Source of the DNA: Actinomycetes bacterium
GTDB lineage: Bacteria; Actinomycetota; Actinomycetes; Propionibacteriales; Propionibacteriaceae
Direction of reading: 5' to 3'
Assembly: GCA_023419175.1 (NCBI GenBank)
Contig: JAEZYG010000004.1
Span: 1-51,945, forward strand
DNA: 51,945 nt
The notes beneath the pieces were generated by a model. It ran no database searches, was not told the DNA's origin, and saw nothing but the letters and a program-made list of their open reading frames with translations. A program made the position numbers and the translations under genes. Below, piece after piece: positions 34,635 through 43,344 of this stretch (its first letter is position 1; the number at the start of each line of letters is the position of its first letter).

Positions 34635-35384
34635 ATGAATTTCATCGGTTTGGGAACACTTGTCAATGTCTGCGCCGTCATCTGCGGAGCGGTCATCGGT
34701 ATGGTTCTTGGTGACCGCTTCTCTCCACGCGCTCGCGCTGGACTCACCGACACCCTTGGAATTCTCACCCTCATTCTCGGAGGACTGTCTCTCATTCCTC
34801 TTCAAGGTCAACCTCTGACCTCCTTGCTCGGATCGGCTACATTGGTCGTCATCCTCATTCCCCTCTTGATCGGTGTTCTTGTCGGATCAGCTTTAGGACT
34901 CGAGGAGCGTCTTGACGATCTTGGCACCTTTTTGAGAAAAGTATTGATCCGCAAAGATAGTTCGGCTCGCGCCCAGCAACGTTTCGTCAACGGCTTTGTC
35001 ACCGCTTCGCTGGTTTCATGTATCGGCCCGCTGGCATTCCTAGGATCTTTGAATGATGGATTGGGATTGGGGGCAGACCAGCTCTACGTGAAGTCGGTTT
35101 TGGATTTCTTCACCGCGATCGCTTTCGCCACCTCTTTTGGTATCGGAGTGGGTGCTTCAGCTTTGACAATGATCCTTATTCAAGGCGGCATCACCCTTTT
35201 CGGATGGGCTGTTGGAGATATCATGCCGCGCGCAGCTATCGATGCAGCAAGCGTTGTTGGCGGAATCATCTTGCTTGGTGTCGGATTGCGCATGTTGCAA
35301 ATCCGCCAGATCAGAGTTGCCGATATGTTACCGGCTTTACTCTTCGCTCCCCTTACCGTCTGGGTTATCTCCTGGCTGATCTGA
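34635..35384 (+). CDS. DUF554 family membrane protein (YdfK-like)
   Basis: The 249-residue polytopic protein starts with FIGLGTLVNVCAVICGAVIG and has about seven hydrophobic segments, with ALGLEERLDDLGTF and the conserved ARAQQRFVNGFVTASLVSCIGPLAFLG-type core (split here as RFVNGFVTASLV and CIGPLAFLGSLNDGL). DUF554 proteins are widespread and of unknown function, though a transport role is often assumed. GGAGGTGAG lies just before the ATG. The last 48 bases overlap, tail to tail, with the membrane protein gene on the other strand. Confidence 0.88.
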   Translation: MNFIGLGTLVNVCAVICGAVIGMVLGDRFSPRARAGLTDTLGILTLILGGLSLIPLQGQPLTSLLGSATLVVILIPLLIGVLVGSALGLEERLDDLGTFLRKVLIRKDSSARAQQRFVNGFVTASLVSCIGPLAFLGSLNDGLGLGADQLYVKSVLDFFTAIAFATSFGIGVGASALTMILIQGGITLFGWAVGDIMPRAAIDAASVVGGIILLGVGLRMLQIRQIRVADMLPALLFAPLTVWVISWLI

Positions 35385-35972
35385 TTCCACAGATGAGACC
35401 GTATTCATCCGTATAGCCACCCTTTCTCGATCCCCACTCAAATTGGCATAGAGCATGATGGGGATGATGGCGAAAAGGGGCCAGATACATACTGGAACCC
35501 AGGTATGTAAGGTGAAATTAGGGGTGATGAGATCCCCAGGGACAGCATCAGCTACCCGCTGAGCGAAATCCCTCGGCCCAAGGATCACACCGATACCCCA
35601 GCACAACAGACCGCTGATAGTGGGGAAAATCGCCGCGATCACAGCGCATATCCATCCGTCTTTACAGAAAAGCAACCATGCCACAGCTCCCAATGCCAAA
35701 CCTGCAACGACAGCGATAGCCACATAGAGGGCATCTACGACAAAGATCTGCGATTGAGCGCGCTCGGTGATAACCACAGATCCATCTTCCGAAGCGGTAT
35801 AGGAAGGTAAGGAAGCGATGGTATGCCACAGCCAACCGCTGAGAAAAGCTACGAGGAAGCACACAGCTGAATAGATCGCGATACGACGGGATAAGCGCGC
35901 CCGCTCCCCCTTGTCATCTTGGACGATACGGCGCGAATTGTATTCCTCAGCAGAGGTCATCTGAGCATCCAT
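35337..35972 (-). CDS. Four-helix membrane protein, DUF2567-like
   Basis: The 211-residue protein has a charged N-terminus, a first helix around 30-50 (IYSAVCFLVAFLSGWLWHTI), an external loop, and three further helices (VDALYVAIAVVAGLALGAVAW, ICAVIAAIFPTISGLLCWGIG, WVPVCIWPLFAIIPIMLY), then an acidic tail. This layout recalls the actinobacterial DUF2567 family; the assignment is from memory. The ATG at 35972 shares one base with the dnaE stop (TGATG). It is the last gene of the long mnmA-to-dnaE series, and its end overlaps the convergent DUF554 gene by 48 bases. Function unknown. Confidence 0.72.
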   Translation of the reverse strand: MDAQMTSAEEYNSRRIVQDDKGERARLSRRIAIYSAVCFLVAFLSGWLWHTIASLPSYTASEDGSVVITERAQSQIFVVDALYVAIAVVAGLALGAVAWLLFCKDGWICAVIAAIFPTISGLLCWGIGVILGPRDFAQRVADAVPGDLITPNFTLHTWVPVCIWPLFAIIPIMLYANLSGDRERVAIRMNTVSSVESDQPGDNPDGKGSEE

Positions 35973-38900
35973 CACTTCTTCTTAGATGAGCTCACATTCA
36001 TACATTGAGAGCCCAAGACGGTTTTCAAATCGGCGATCAAAGCTGGGGAGATCTCAACGCGATATTGAGGACCTAATTTGAGACGGGTAGAACGATCCTT
36101 TTCAAGGATCTCCAGATGTACCTCGCTTGTTCCAGGATGCTCAGCCAAAATCTCTTTCACTCTTTTCAGATTGGCTGGATTACATGTGGTGGCAGGAATC
36201 CTCATCGACAGCGGACGCTGATTGTGCTCCGTAATATCGATATTGATCACATCGTCTCCGTGCATCTCAACGCTATCTTCTCGGATATTGATCCGCCCGT
36301 TCACTTTGACAATGGAATCGGGGATGAGACGCAAAGCAACATTCTCATAGACCTTGGGGAAAAGGGAGACCGTTACAGAAGCATCGAGATCTTCCACTGT
36401 GATCGTAGCCCACATATTTCCCTGTTTCGTCTGACGCCTCATCACATTGGTAATCATCCCGCAGATCGTATGATTTCCTTGAGAGACGGTCTGTTTCATC
36501 AGATCTGCCAAGGTGATGGTGCGTTCGGATTCCAACAGATATTCCAATCCATTGAGCGGATGATCCGAGACGTAAAGACCAAGCATCTCTCGTTCGAAAG
36601 CCAATTTCGTGCGCTTATCCCAATCTTCCATATCAGGAACATGAGAGTGGGCTGGCGAATCGTCAGCATTATCAAATTCCATCAACAAAGAATCTTGGCC
36701 ATGTTCTTGTTTGCGTTTGAGATCGCCAACTTCATCGATCACCCTATCGCTAATGGATAATAACGCGCGGCGGGAATGACCCATCGAATCAAAAGCCCCC
36801 GCTTTAATCAGCGATTCTACGACCTTCTTATTGCAGCTCACGAGGGGAATATTGTTGATAAATTCATAAAAATCGCGCGCCTGTCCGTGAATTTCTCGCG
36901 CCTTGACGATGCCGTCAACAACATTCGTTCCCACATTGCGGATCGCTGCTAAGCCGAAGCGGATATCATTTCCTACCGCAGTGAACATTTGTCCCGACTC
37001 GTTGACATCTGGGGAAAGGACACGAATATGCATTCGTCTGCATTCAGCTAGATATTCAGCCAATTTATCTTTGACATCTTTCACCGATTGAAGAAGAGCA
37101 GCCATATATTCAGTTGGATAATTAGCTTTCAACCATGCCGTTTGATAGCTGACAAGCCCATAGGCTGCCGAATGGGATTTATTGAATGCATAGTCAGAGA
37201 AGGGGACGAGAATATCCCAAATCGTTTGGAAAGCATCATGGGAATATCCGCGTTCCAACATACCGCCGCGGAAAACGTCATATTGAGCGTCAAGCTCTTT
37301 CTTCTTTTTCTTTCCCATGACTCTTCGCAAAAGATCTGCTGCGCCAAGGGTATAGCCGGCAAGTTTTTGAGCGATTGCCATCACCTGTTCTTGGTAGACG
37401 ATCAAACCGTATGTCTCGTCCAAAATATCTTTGAGATCTTCTTCCAATTCAGGGTGGATGGGGACGATTTCTTCTCGTCCAGTCTTACGACGAGCGTATT
37501 TATTATGGGAATCAGCACCCATAGGACCTGGACGATAGAGAGCCGAGACGGCGGAGATATCTTCGAATTTATCCGGTTGCATCGATCGCAATAGCTTGCG
37601 CATATTATCACCATCAAGCTGGAAAATACCGAGAGTGTCGCCAGCTTGAAGCAATTCGAAAGTTGCAGGATCGTCGAGAGGGATGGTGTCGATATCGACA
37701 TCAATCCCCCTATTGTTCTTAATATTGGTCAAGGCGTCATCGATAACGGTGAGGTTGCGTAGCCCCAGGAAGTCCATTTTGACCAATCCCAAAGCCTCTG
37801 CGCTGGGATAGTCGAATTGGGTAATGATCGCCCCATCCTGTTCGCGTTTCATCACAGGGATGACCTCTTGGAGAGGAACCGATCCCATGATGACACCGCA
37901 AGCATGAACTCCCCACTGACGCTTCAATCCCTCGATTCCTTGAGCGGTCGTCACGACCGCATTGACATCAGGATCCGATTCGCATAGCTGTCTAAATTCT
38001 CCGCCTTCGGCATATCGGGGATGATCCTTATTGAATAGCTCTTTCAAAGGAACATCTTTTCCCATCACCGCAGGAGGCATCGCTTTAGTGATTTTTTCTC
38101 CAAGGGCGAAGGGCATATCCATCACTCGCGCAGCATCTTTGACCGCCTGTTTGGCTTTGATCGTGCCATAGGTCACGATTTGCGCGACGTGATCCTCCCC
38201 ATATTTTTGACTCACATAGTTGATCACTTCTTCTCGTCTGCGTTCGTCAAAGTCAACGTCAAAATCGGGAAGAGAAGGACGTTCGGGGTTGAGGAAACGT
38301 TCAAAGAGCAAACCGTATCGCAATGGATCAAGGTCGGTGATGCCCATCGAATAGGCGATGATTGATCCTGCGCCCGATCCTCGTCCAGGACCTACTCGAA
38401 TTCCGTTATTCTTAGCCCACATGATGTAGTCGGCAACAACCAGATAATAACCAGGATATCCTTTGGCCAAGATGACGCTGATCTCATAGTCGGCGCGCTC
38501 ACGTACTTCGTCAGGGAGCCGATCTCCATAACGACGACGTAAACCCTCCTCAGCTTCATGTTTGAACCAAGTTTCTTCAGTTTCCCCTTCGGGGACAGGG
38601 AAGATCGGCATGAAGGTTCCCGATCCCTCATCGAAGTGAGTTTCGCACCTGGCAGCAATTTCTAAAGTGTTATCGCACGCCTCTGGATAATTGGAAAAGA
38701 TCGTACGCATTTCCTCTTCGGTGCGCAGATAGTAGCCATTGCCTTCAAATTTAAAGCGATTCTCATCGGATAATCTCGAACCGGACGAGACACATAGCAA
38801 AACATCTTGTGCCGTGGCATCGTGAGCATGAACATAGTGCAAATCGTTCGTCGCAACGAGAGGAGCGTTAATCTTTTTCGCAACCTTAAGCAGATCAGCT

Positions 38901-39499
38901 CGAACATTGCGTTCAATGCTCAAGTCGTGATCCATCAACTCAACAAAGAAATTCTCCTTGCCAAAGATGGATTGGAATTCTGCCGCCGATTCCACCGCTT
39001 TATCGAACATTCCCAATCGCAGATAGGTCTGCACCTCGCCAGAGGGACATCCACTAGTCGCCATCAACCCATCGTGATATTCATTGAGCAATTCTCGATC
39101 GGCTCGCGGCTTATAAAAATAGCCCTCCAAACTGGAACGACTCGACAGCTTGAATAGATTATGCATTCCCACACGGTTTCTCGACCAGATGGTCATGTGA
39201 GTATAGGCGCCTTTAGCTGCCACATCATCTCCACCGCCATCTGCGAATTGCACTCGTTTACGCTCTGAACGATGGGTGCCAGGGGTCAGATAGGCTTCTA
39301 GACCGATGATGGGTTTAATGTCATATTTTTGAGCTGTCTTATAAAACTCATAGGCGCCGAACATATTACCGTGATCGGTAATGGCAATCGCGTTCATCCC
39401 TTGCCGTTTCGCTTCTGCCATGAGATCGTCCACACGAGCAGCACCGTCCAACATGGAAAAATCGGTGTGATTGTGCAGATGAACGAAACCTTTCGCCAT
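35972..39499 (-). CDS. dnaE: DNA polymerase III subunit alpha (replicative, DnaE1 type)
   Basis: This 1175-residue catalytic subunit of the replicase has an N-terminal PHP domain (FVHLHNHTDFSMLDGA, AITDHGNMFGA), which in actinobacteria often carries proofreading activity. The palm carries the two catalytic Asp residues in PDFDVDFDE (about 411-419), followed by VAQIVTYGTIKAKQAVKD and the fingers. A helix-hairpin-helix region and a C-terminal OB fold (ICGMITNVMRRQTKQGNMWATI) close the protein. The full length and position fit DnaE1 rather than the mutagenic DnaE2. The ATG at 39499 has AGGAGG five bases upstream. Confidence 0.97.
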   Translation of the reverse strand: MAKGFVHLHNHTDFSMLDGAARVDDLMAEAKRQGMNAIAITDHGNMFGAYEFYKTAQKYDIKPIIGLEAYLTPGTHRSERKRVQFADGGGDDVAAKGAYTHMTIWSRNRVGMHNLFKLSSRSSLEGYFYKPRADRELLNEYHDGLMATSGCPSGEVQTYLRLGMFDKAVESAAEFQSIFGKENFFVELMDHDLSIERNVRADLLKVAKKINAPLVATNDLHYVHAHDATAQDVLLCVSSGSRLSDENRFKFEGNGYYLRTEEEMRTIFSNYPEACDNTLEIAARCETHFDEGSGTFMPIFPVPEGETEETWFKHEAEEGLRRRYGDRLPDEVRERADYEISVILAKGYPGYYLVVADYIMWAKNNGIRVGPGRGSGAGSIIAYSMGITDLDPLRYGLLFERFLNPERPSLPDFDVDFDERRREEVINYVSQKYGEDHVAQIVTYGTIKAKQAVKDAARVMDMPFALGEKITKAMPPAVMGKDVPLKELFNKDHPRYAEGGEFRQLCESDPDVNAVVTTAQGIEGLKRQWGVHACGVIMGSVPLQEVIPVMKREQDGAIITQFDYPSAEALGLVKMDFLGLRNLTVIDDALTNIKNNRGIDVDIDTIPLDDPATFELLQAGDTLGIFQLDGDNMRKLLRSMQPDKFEDISAVSALYRPGPMGADSHNKYARRKTGREEIVPIHPELEEDLKDILDETYGLIVYQEQVMAIAQKLAGYTLGAADLLRRVMGKKKKKELDAQYDVFRGGMLERGYSHDAFQTIWDILVPFSDYAFNKSHSAAYGLVSYQTAWLKANYPTEYMAALLQSVKDVKDKLAEYLAECRRMHIRVLSPDVNESGQMFTAVGNDIRFGLAAIRNVGTNVVDGIVKAREIHGQARDFYEFINNIPLVSCNKKVVESLIKAGAFDSMGHSRRALLSISDRVIDEVGDLKRKQEHGQDSLLMEFDNADDSPAHSHVPDMEDWDKRTKLAFEREMLGLYVSDHPLNGLEYLLESERTITLADLMKQTVSQGNHTICGMITNVMRRQTKQGNMWATITVEDLDASVTVSLFPKVYENVALRLIPDSIVKVNGRINIREDSVEMHGDDVINIDITEHNQRPLSMRIPATTCNPANLKRVKEILAEHPGTSEVHLEILEKDRSTRLKLGPQYRVEISPALIADLKTVLGSQCMNVSSSKKK

Positions 39500-39549
39500 C
39501 ACGGCCTCCTTGAGATCGTATCTCTCCTGGCATCCGCCACGTCAGACAC

Positions 39550-40518
39550 CTAGCTGTTCTCCTCGCCTTTAATATTCGTCTTCTTTTGCTCACCGCTCAA
39601 GTGAGAAGAAAGCGCTGCTTTCATATCGCGACCCTCGTCTGTGCTCTCTGCCTGCAGATCTATCACTTCGCAGGAGGTATCAGCCATACGCGCCGGTGCA
39701 GGTGAGAAAGGATGAGCGATATCTCCATGCACGAATTTAAGCTGGATGCAAAGGGCGATGAAAGCGATCGTAAAGACCCCGATTGAGACATAGTTATTCA
39801 AACGGAATCCACTGATATGGTTGACCGGATCGATCCTCAGCGCTTCGATGAAGAAACGTCCAAAGGTGTACCACACGACATAGGATGTGAAGATTTTCCC
39901 CCGTCCCCAGCGAAGATAGCGCTCAATCAATAAGAGTACGATTCCACCAATGACACACCAGATGAGTTCGTAGAGAAAGGTGGGATGGAATGTGACGAAA
40001 TTTTCATATCCAGGTGGACGATAGGACTGCTCAATATGCAATCCCCATGGCAAAGAGGTTGGACGTCCGAATAATTCCTGATTGAACCAATTGCCCAGCC
40101 GTCCGATGGCTTGGGCAAAGATCACACCGGGGGCGAGCACATCTGCGAAGGTGGGGAAATGGAGATGATATCGGCGACAGCACAGCCATAGACCGACAGC
40201 TCCAAGAGCCACGCTTCCCCAAATACCGAGTCCCCCATTGCGAATATTCAAAGCCTGCCAGGGGTGACATCCATCACAGAAATAGAGTTGATAATCGGTG
40301 ATGACGTGATAGATCCTCGCACCAACAATTCCGAAGATGACAGTAACGATTACCGTGACATCGAAATGATCCCCATAACCGCCTTTAGCGATGAAACGCT
40401 TACGTCCGATCCAGGTGGCTATCAGAATTCCTGCCAGGATACACAGCGAATAGAAGTAGATATAGATAGGCCCCAGATAGAAACCCCTCATCGATGGGGA
40501 TGGGATTGATAGAATCAT
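39550..40518 (-). CDS. lgt: Prolipoprotein diacylglyceryl transferase
   Basis: Lgt adds diacylglycerol to the lipobox cysteine of prolipoproteins such as the binding protein at the left edge. The 322-residue membrane protein has seven hydrophobic segments, YLGPIYIYFYSLCILAGIL at the start, RNGGLGIWGSVALG, the signature AIGRLGNWFNQELFGRPT, FHPTFLYELIW and YTFGRFFIEALRIDP. A hydrophilic C-terminal tail of about 60 residues is typical of actinobacteria. The ATG at 40518 (AGGAG six bases upstream) is preferred to the frame opening at 40563. Confidence 0.95.
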   Translation of the reverse strand: MILSIPSPSMRGFYLGPIYIYFYSLCILAGILIATWIGRKRFIAKGGYGDHFDVTVIVTVIFGIVGARIYHVITDYQLYFCDGCHPWQALNIRNGGLGIWGSVALGAVGLWLCCRRYHLHFPTFADVLAPGVIFAQAIGRLGNWFNQELFGRPTSLPWGLHIEQSYRPPGYENFVTFHPTFLYELIWCVIGGIVLLLIERYLRWGRGKIFTSYVVWYTFGRFFIEALRIDPVNHISGFRLNNYVSIGVFTIAFIALCIQLKFVHGDIAHPFSPAPARMADTSCEVIDLQAESTDEGRDMKAALSSHLSGEQKKTNIKGEENS

Positions 40519-40633
40519 CGCGTTCTCCTGAATGGATAATGAATGGGCAGTACAGCTCATCACCTAAATCTGTGACGCTATCGTGGAATTCTACGGCTAT
40601 TGCATGATCTCATGGCGATAGTTGGACAACCAC

Positions 40634-41437
40634 TCACCGTTTTCTCATCGATCCATGACTGATTCCAATCATGGCTTGGATCATCGCCCCAGGATTCGTC
40701 TCCTGAACTAGAGCAGAACCGACCAAAATCGCATCCACCCCAGCCTGAGCCATGCGTAAAGCATCTCGAATCGTGACGATACCTGATTCCGCTACGACAA
40801 TATGATCCGAAGGAATCGCATCGATAATGCTTTCACATCGTGAAAGATCCACTGAGAGATCGTCAAGATTTCGATTATTGATACCGATCAGTTCAATTCC
40901 GGCATCCACAGCGCGCTTCGCCTCGTCCAGATCGTGGACTTCCGCCAAGGTGGTCATCCCCAAGTCGGTATTGAGTTGATGAAATCTACGCAATTGGCGA
41001 TCGTCAAGACAAGACAGTATCAACAAGGTGATATCAGAACGATGATAACGATTTTCGTAAATTTGATATTCATCGATGATGAAATCTTTACGCAAAATCG
41101 GATGGTCAATCCTCATACGAACAAGATCGAGATCATCAAGAGAACCTTTGAAATGGCTCCGTTCGGTCAAGACCGATACCGCCGCCGCTCCCCCGCCAAC
41201 ATAGCTCAACGCCAATTCATCTGGACGTTCAATGCTGGCAAGATCATGAGCAGATGGAGAGCAGCGTTTCACCTCGGCGATCACCGAAAGCGCAGAAGAG
41301 CGGAAAGCAGGCATCGGATCGATAGGAGGCTTATGATCTTGCGACCCTTCGATAAGCCAATCGATACTTCGTCTTTGACGGCGTTGTTCTAAATCTTTGC
41401 TCACATCAGAAAGAATCCTATCGAGATAGTGACTCAT
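40634..41437 (-). CDS. trpC: Indole-3-glycerol phosphate synthase
   Basis: TrpC closes the indole ring in tryptophan synthesis. The 267-residue (beta-alpha)8 protein keeps the catalytic residues: Lys in VIAEVKRCSPS, Lys in ILRKDFIID, Glu in TLAEVHD, Asn in IGINNRNL and Ser in VVAESGI. It stands apart from other trp genes, directly after hisI, whose end it overlaps by 20 bases; AAGGAG precedes the ATG at 41437. A hisI-trpC pair is plausible in actinobacteria, where PriA serves both pathways. Confidence 0.94.
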   Translation of the reverse strand: MSHYLDRILSDVSKDLEQRRQRRSIDWLIEGSQDHKPPIDPMPAFRSSALSVIAEVKRCSPSAHDLASIERPDELALSYVGGGAAAVSVLTERSHFKGSLDDLDLVRMRIDHPILRKDFIIDEYQIYENRYHRSDITLLILSCLDDRQLRRFHQLNTDLGMTTLAEVHDLDEAKRAVDAGIELIGINNRNLDDLSVDLSRCESIIDAIPSDHIVVAESGIVTIRDALRMAQAGVDAILVGSALVQETNPGAMIQAMIGISHGSMRKR

Positions 41438-41834
41438 CACCCCTCCTTAGGCATGCATTGAGATCTGGTCTGGATTCAAAACAACTGCGCGTGCCCTCAT
41501 GACAAGCAGCCCCGACCTGATCGATACGGATGAGCAAAGTATCGGCATCGCAATCTGTCGCGATTGAGCGCAACGTCTGATAGTGTCCGCTGGTCTGTCC
41601 TTTTCGCCACAATTCCTGACGGGAACGTGACCAATAGGTCACCTGACCTGTGGTGAGGGTGATGATTAAGGCCTGAGTGTTCATCCACGCCATCATCAAC
41701 ACCTCGCCAGAGCTATCGTCTTGAACGATGACTGGAATCAAACCTGCTTCGTTGAAAGCAAGATGTGAGATGACGGTAGCGAATTTCTCATCATCTACCT
41801 GATTCGACAGATCGCCATATCCCTTTAGATCCAT
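41418..41834 (-). CDS. hisI: Phosphoribosyl-AMP cyclohydrolase
   Basis: HisI opens the purine ring of PR-AMP in histidine synthesis and needs zinc and magnesium. The 138-residue stand-alone form has VLMMAWMNTQAL, VTYWSRSRQELWRKG, the Asp-rich DCDADTLL magnesium site and the Cys-bearing CHEGTRSCF zinc site. The usual HTG is read here as HEG. It follows gatB by seven bases and overlaps trpC. HisE is not fused to it and is not in the window. Confidence 0.94.
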   Translation of the reverse strand: MDLKGYGDLSNQVDDEKFATVISHLAFNEAGLIPVIVQDDSSGEVLMMAWMNTQALIITLTTGQVTYWSRSRQELWRKGQTSGHYQTLRSIATDCDADTLLIRIDQVGAACHEGTRSCFESRPDLNACLRRGDESLSR

Positions 41835-41841
41835 CGCTTTA

Positions 41842-43344
41842 TCAACTCAACTTATCCATGATCATCTGACGAACTTTTGCCGCATCGGCTTGTCCACGCA
41901 TGGATTTCATCACCATACCGATCAAAGCTCCCGCCGCTTGAACCTTACCTGCACGGATCTTGTCAGCGATATCTGGATGGGCACTGATCGCTTCGTCCAC
42001 GGCATTCTGAAGAGCGGAATCATCGGCGATGATTTCCAAACCGCGCGCTACAATCACCTCGTCTGGTTCTCCCTCACCGTTGAGAACCCCGTCGATGACC
42101 TGACGTGCCAATTTATCGGTTAGACGTGACTGATCGACAAAGGATTGAATGGTAGCCACCTGGACAGCGGTAATGGGCAATTCCTCAAGAGAAACTTTGG
42201 CTTCATTGGCACGTCGCGCCAATTCGCCAAGCCACCACTTACGAGCGCTTGCCGGAGTGGCTCCAGCCTCAACGGTAGCGACAATCAGATCAAGAGCTCC
42301 TTGCGTGCCGTTGATGTCGCGCATTTCCAAATCGCTGAACTGCCATTCTTCTTGCAGACGGGCGCGTCTGATCGCCGGAGCTTCAGGCAAGGAAGCACGC
42401 AATTGCTCTACCCATTCGCGAGATGGAGCAACGGGAACCAGATCGGGCTCAGGGAAATAGCGATAGTCTTCAGCAGTTTCCTTGGAACGCCCCGGATTGG
42501 TATAGCCGGCTTCATTCCACATACGCGTTTCTTGTTTAACCTTGCCACCTGCTTCAAGAATCGCAGCTTGACGGCAGATCTCATAACGCAATGCGGCTTC
42601 CACCGATTTCAAAGAATTCACATTCTTTGTCTCGGTGCGAATGCCAAGAGTCGTGCTCCCCTTCTTCATCAATGAGACGTTGGCATCACAGCGTAACTGA
42701 CCGCGTTCCATACGCCCATCGCTGACTTTCAAAGCCTGAACCATATCGCGCAGATAGCGCAGATAAGCAGACGCCACTTGGGGAGCTTTATCTTGTGTAG
42801 CGAAGATCGGTTTGGTCACGATCTCCATGAGAGGGACACCAGCTCGGTTATAGTCCATAAGAGCGTAGTCAGCCGCCTGAATACGTCCGGAGGTACCCAT
42901 ATGTGTCGTCTTTCCAGCATCTTCTTCCATATGGACTCTTTCAATGGGAATGGTATAGATATTCCCATCGACCTCCACATCAACTGAACCGTCATAGCAA
43001 AGCGGTTCATCGTGTTGAGAGACCTGGTAATTCTTCGGCATATCGGGGTAGAAATAATTTTTCCGAGCGAAGCGACACCAGGTAGCGATCTGACAATTTA
43101 GTGACAGACCGATCTTGATGGCCGATTCGACAGCCTTACGGTTGACCACGGGCAAGGAGCCAGGCAATCCCAAACAGACTGGACATGTTCTCGTATTCGG
43201 AGCTCCTCCGAAATCGGTAGCGCACCCGCACCACATTTTTGAGCGAGTATTGAGTTCGACGTGTACTTCTAAGCCGAGTACCACATCATAACGTTGCATG
43301 ACTTCGTCATAATCGAGCAATTCATCGGCAGGTCTTAACATCAT
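41842..43344 (-). CDS. gatB: Asp-tRNA(Asn)/Glu-tRNA(Gln) amidotransferase subunit B
   Basis: GatB binds mischarged tRNA and activates its side chain. The 500-residue protein has the cradle domain (VVLGLEVHVELNTRSKMWC, CPVCLGLPGSLPVVNRKAV, RKNYFYPDMPKNYQVSQ, HMEEDAGKT), the helical domain and the YqeY-like tail ending in GALIGMVMKSMRGQADAAK. The Cys pairs CGC and CPVC form the zinc site. It overlaps gatA by four bases, behind GGAGGAG. Confidence 0.97.
   Translation of the reverse strand: MMLRPADELLDYDEVMQRYDVVLGLEVHVELNTRSKMWCGCATDFGGAPNTRTCPVCLGLPGSLPVVNRKAVESAIKIGLSLNCQIATWCRFARKNYFYPDMPKNYQVSQHDEPLCYDGSVDVEVDGNIYTIPIERVHMEEDAGKTTHMGTSGRIQAADYALMDYNRAGVPLMEIVTKPIFATQDKAPQVASAYLRYLRDMVQALKVSDGRMERGQLRCDANVSLMKKGSTTLGIRTETKNVNSLKSVEAALRYEICRQAAILEAGGKVKQETRMWNEAGYTNPGRSKETAEDYRYFPEPDLVPVAPSREWVEQLRASLPEAPAIRRARLQEEWQFSDLEMRDINGTQGALDLIVATVEAGATPASARKWWLGELARRANEAKVSLEELPITAVQVATIQSFVDQSRLTDKLARQVIDGVLNGEGEPDEVIVARGLEIIADDSALQNAVDEAISAHPDIADKIRAGKVQAAGALIGMVMKSMRGQADAAKVRQMIMDKLS

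Noticed and set aside
36116..37594. Long plus-strand frames inside dnaE
   Set aside because: They mirror conserved polymerase sequence and show no family features; they are shadows.
40519..40633. Imperfect inverted repeat and a TAGAAT hexamer in the trpC-lgt gap
   Set aside because: The repeat has mismatches and no T-run, and no acceptable -35 goes with the hexamer.
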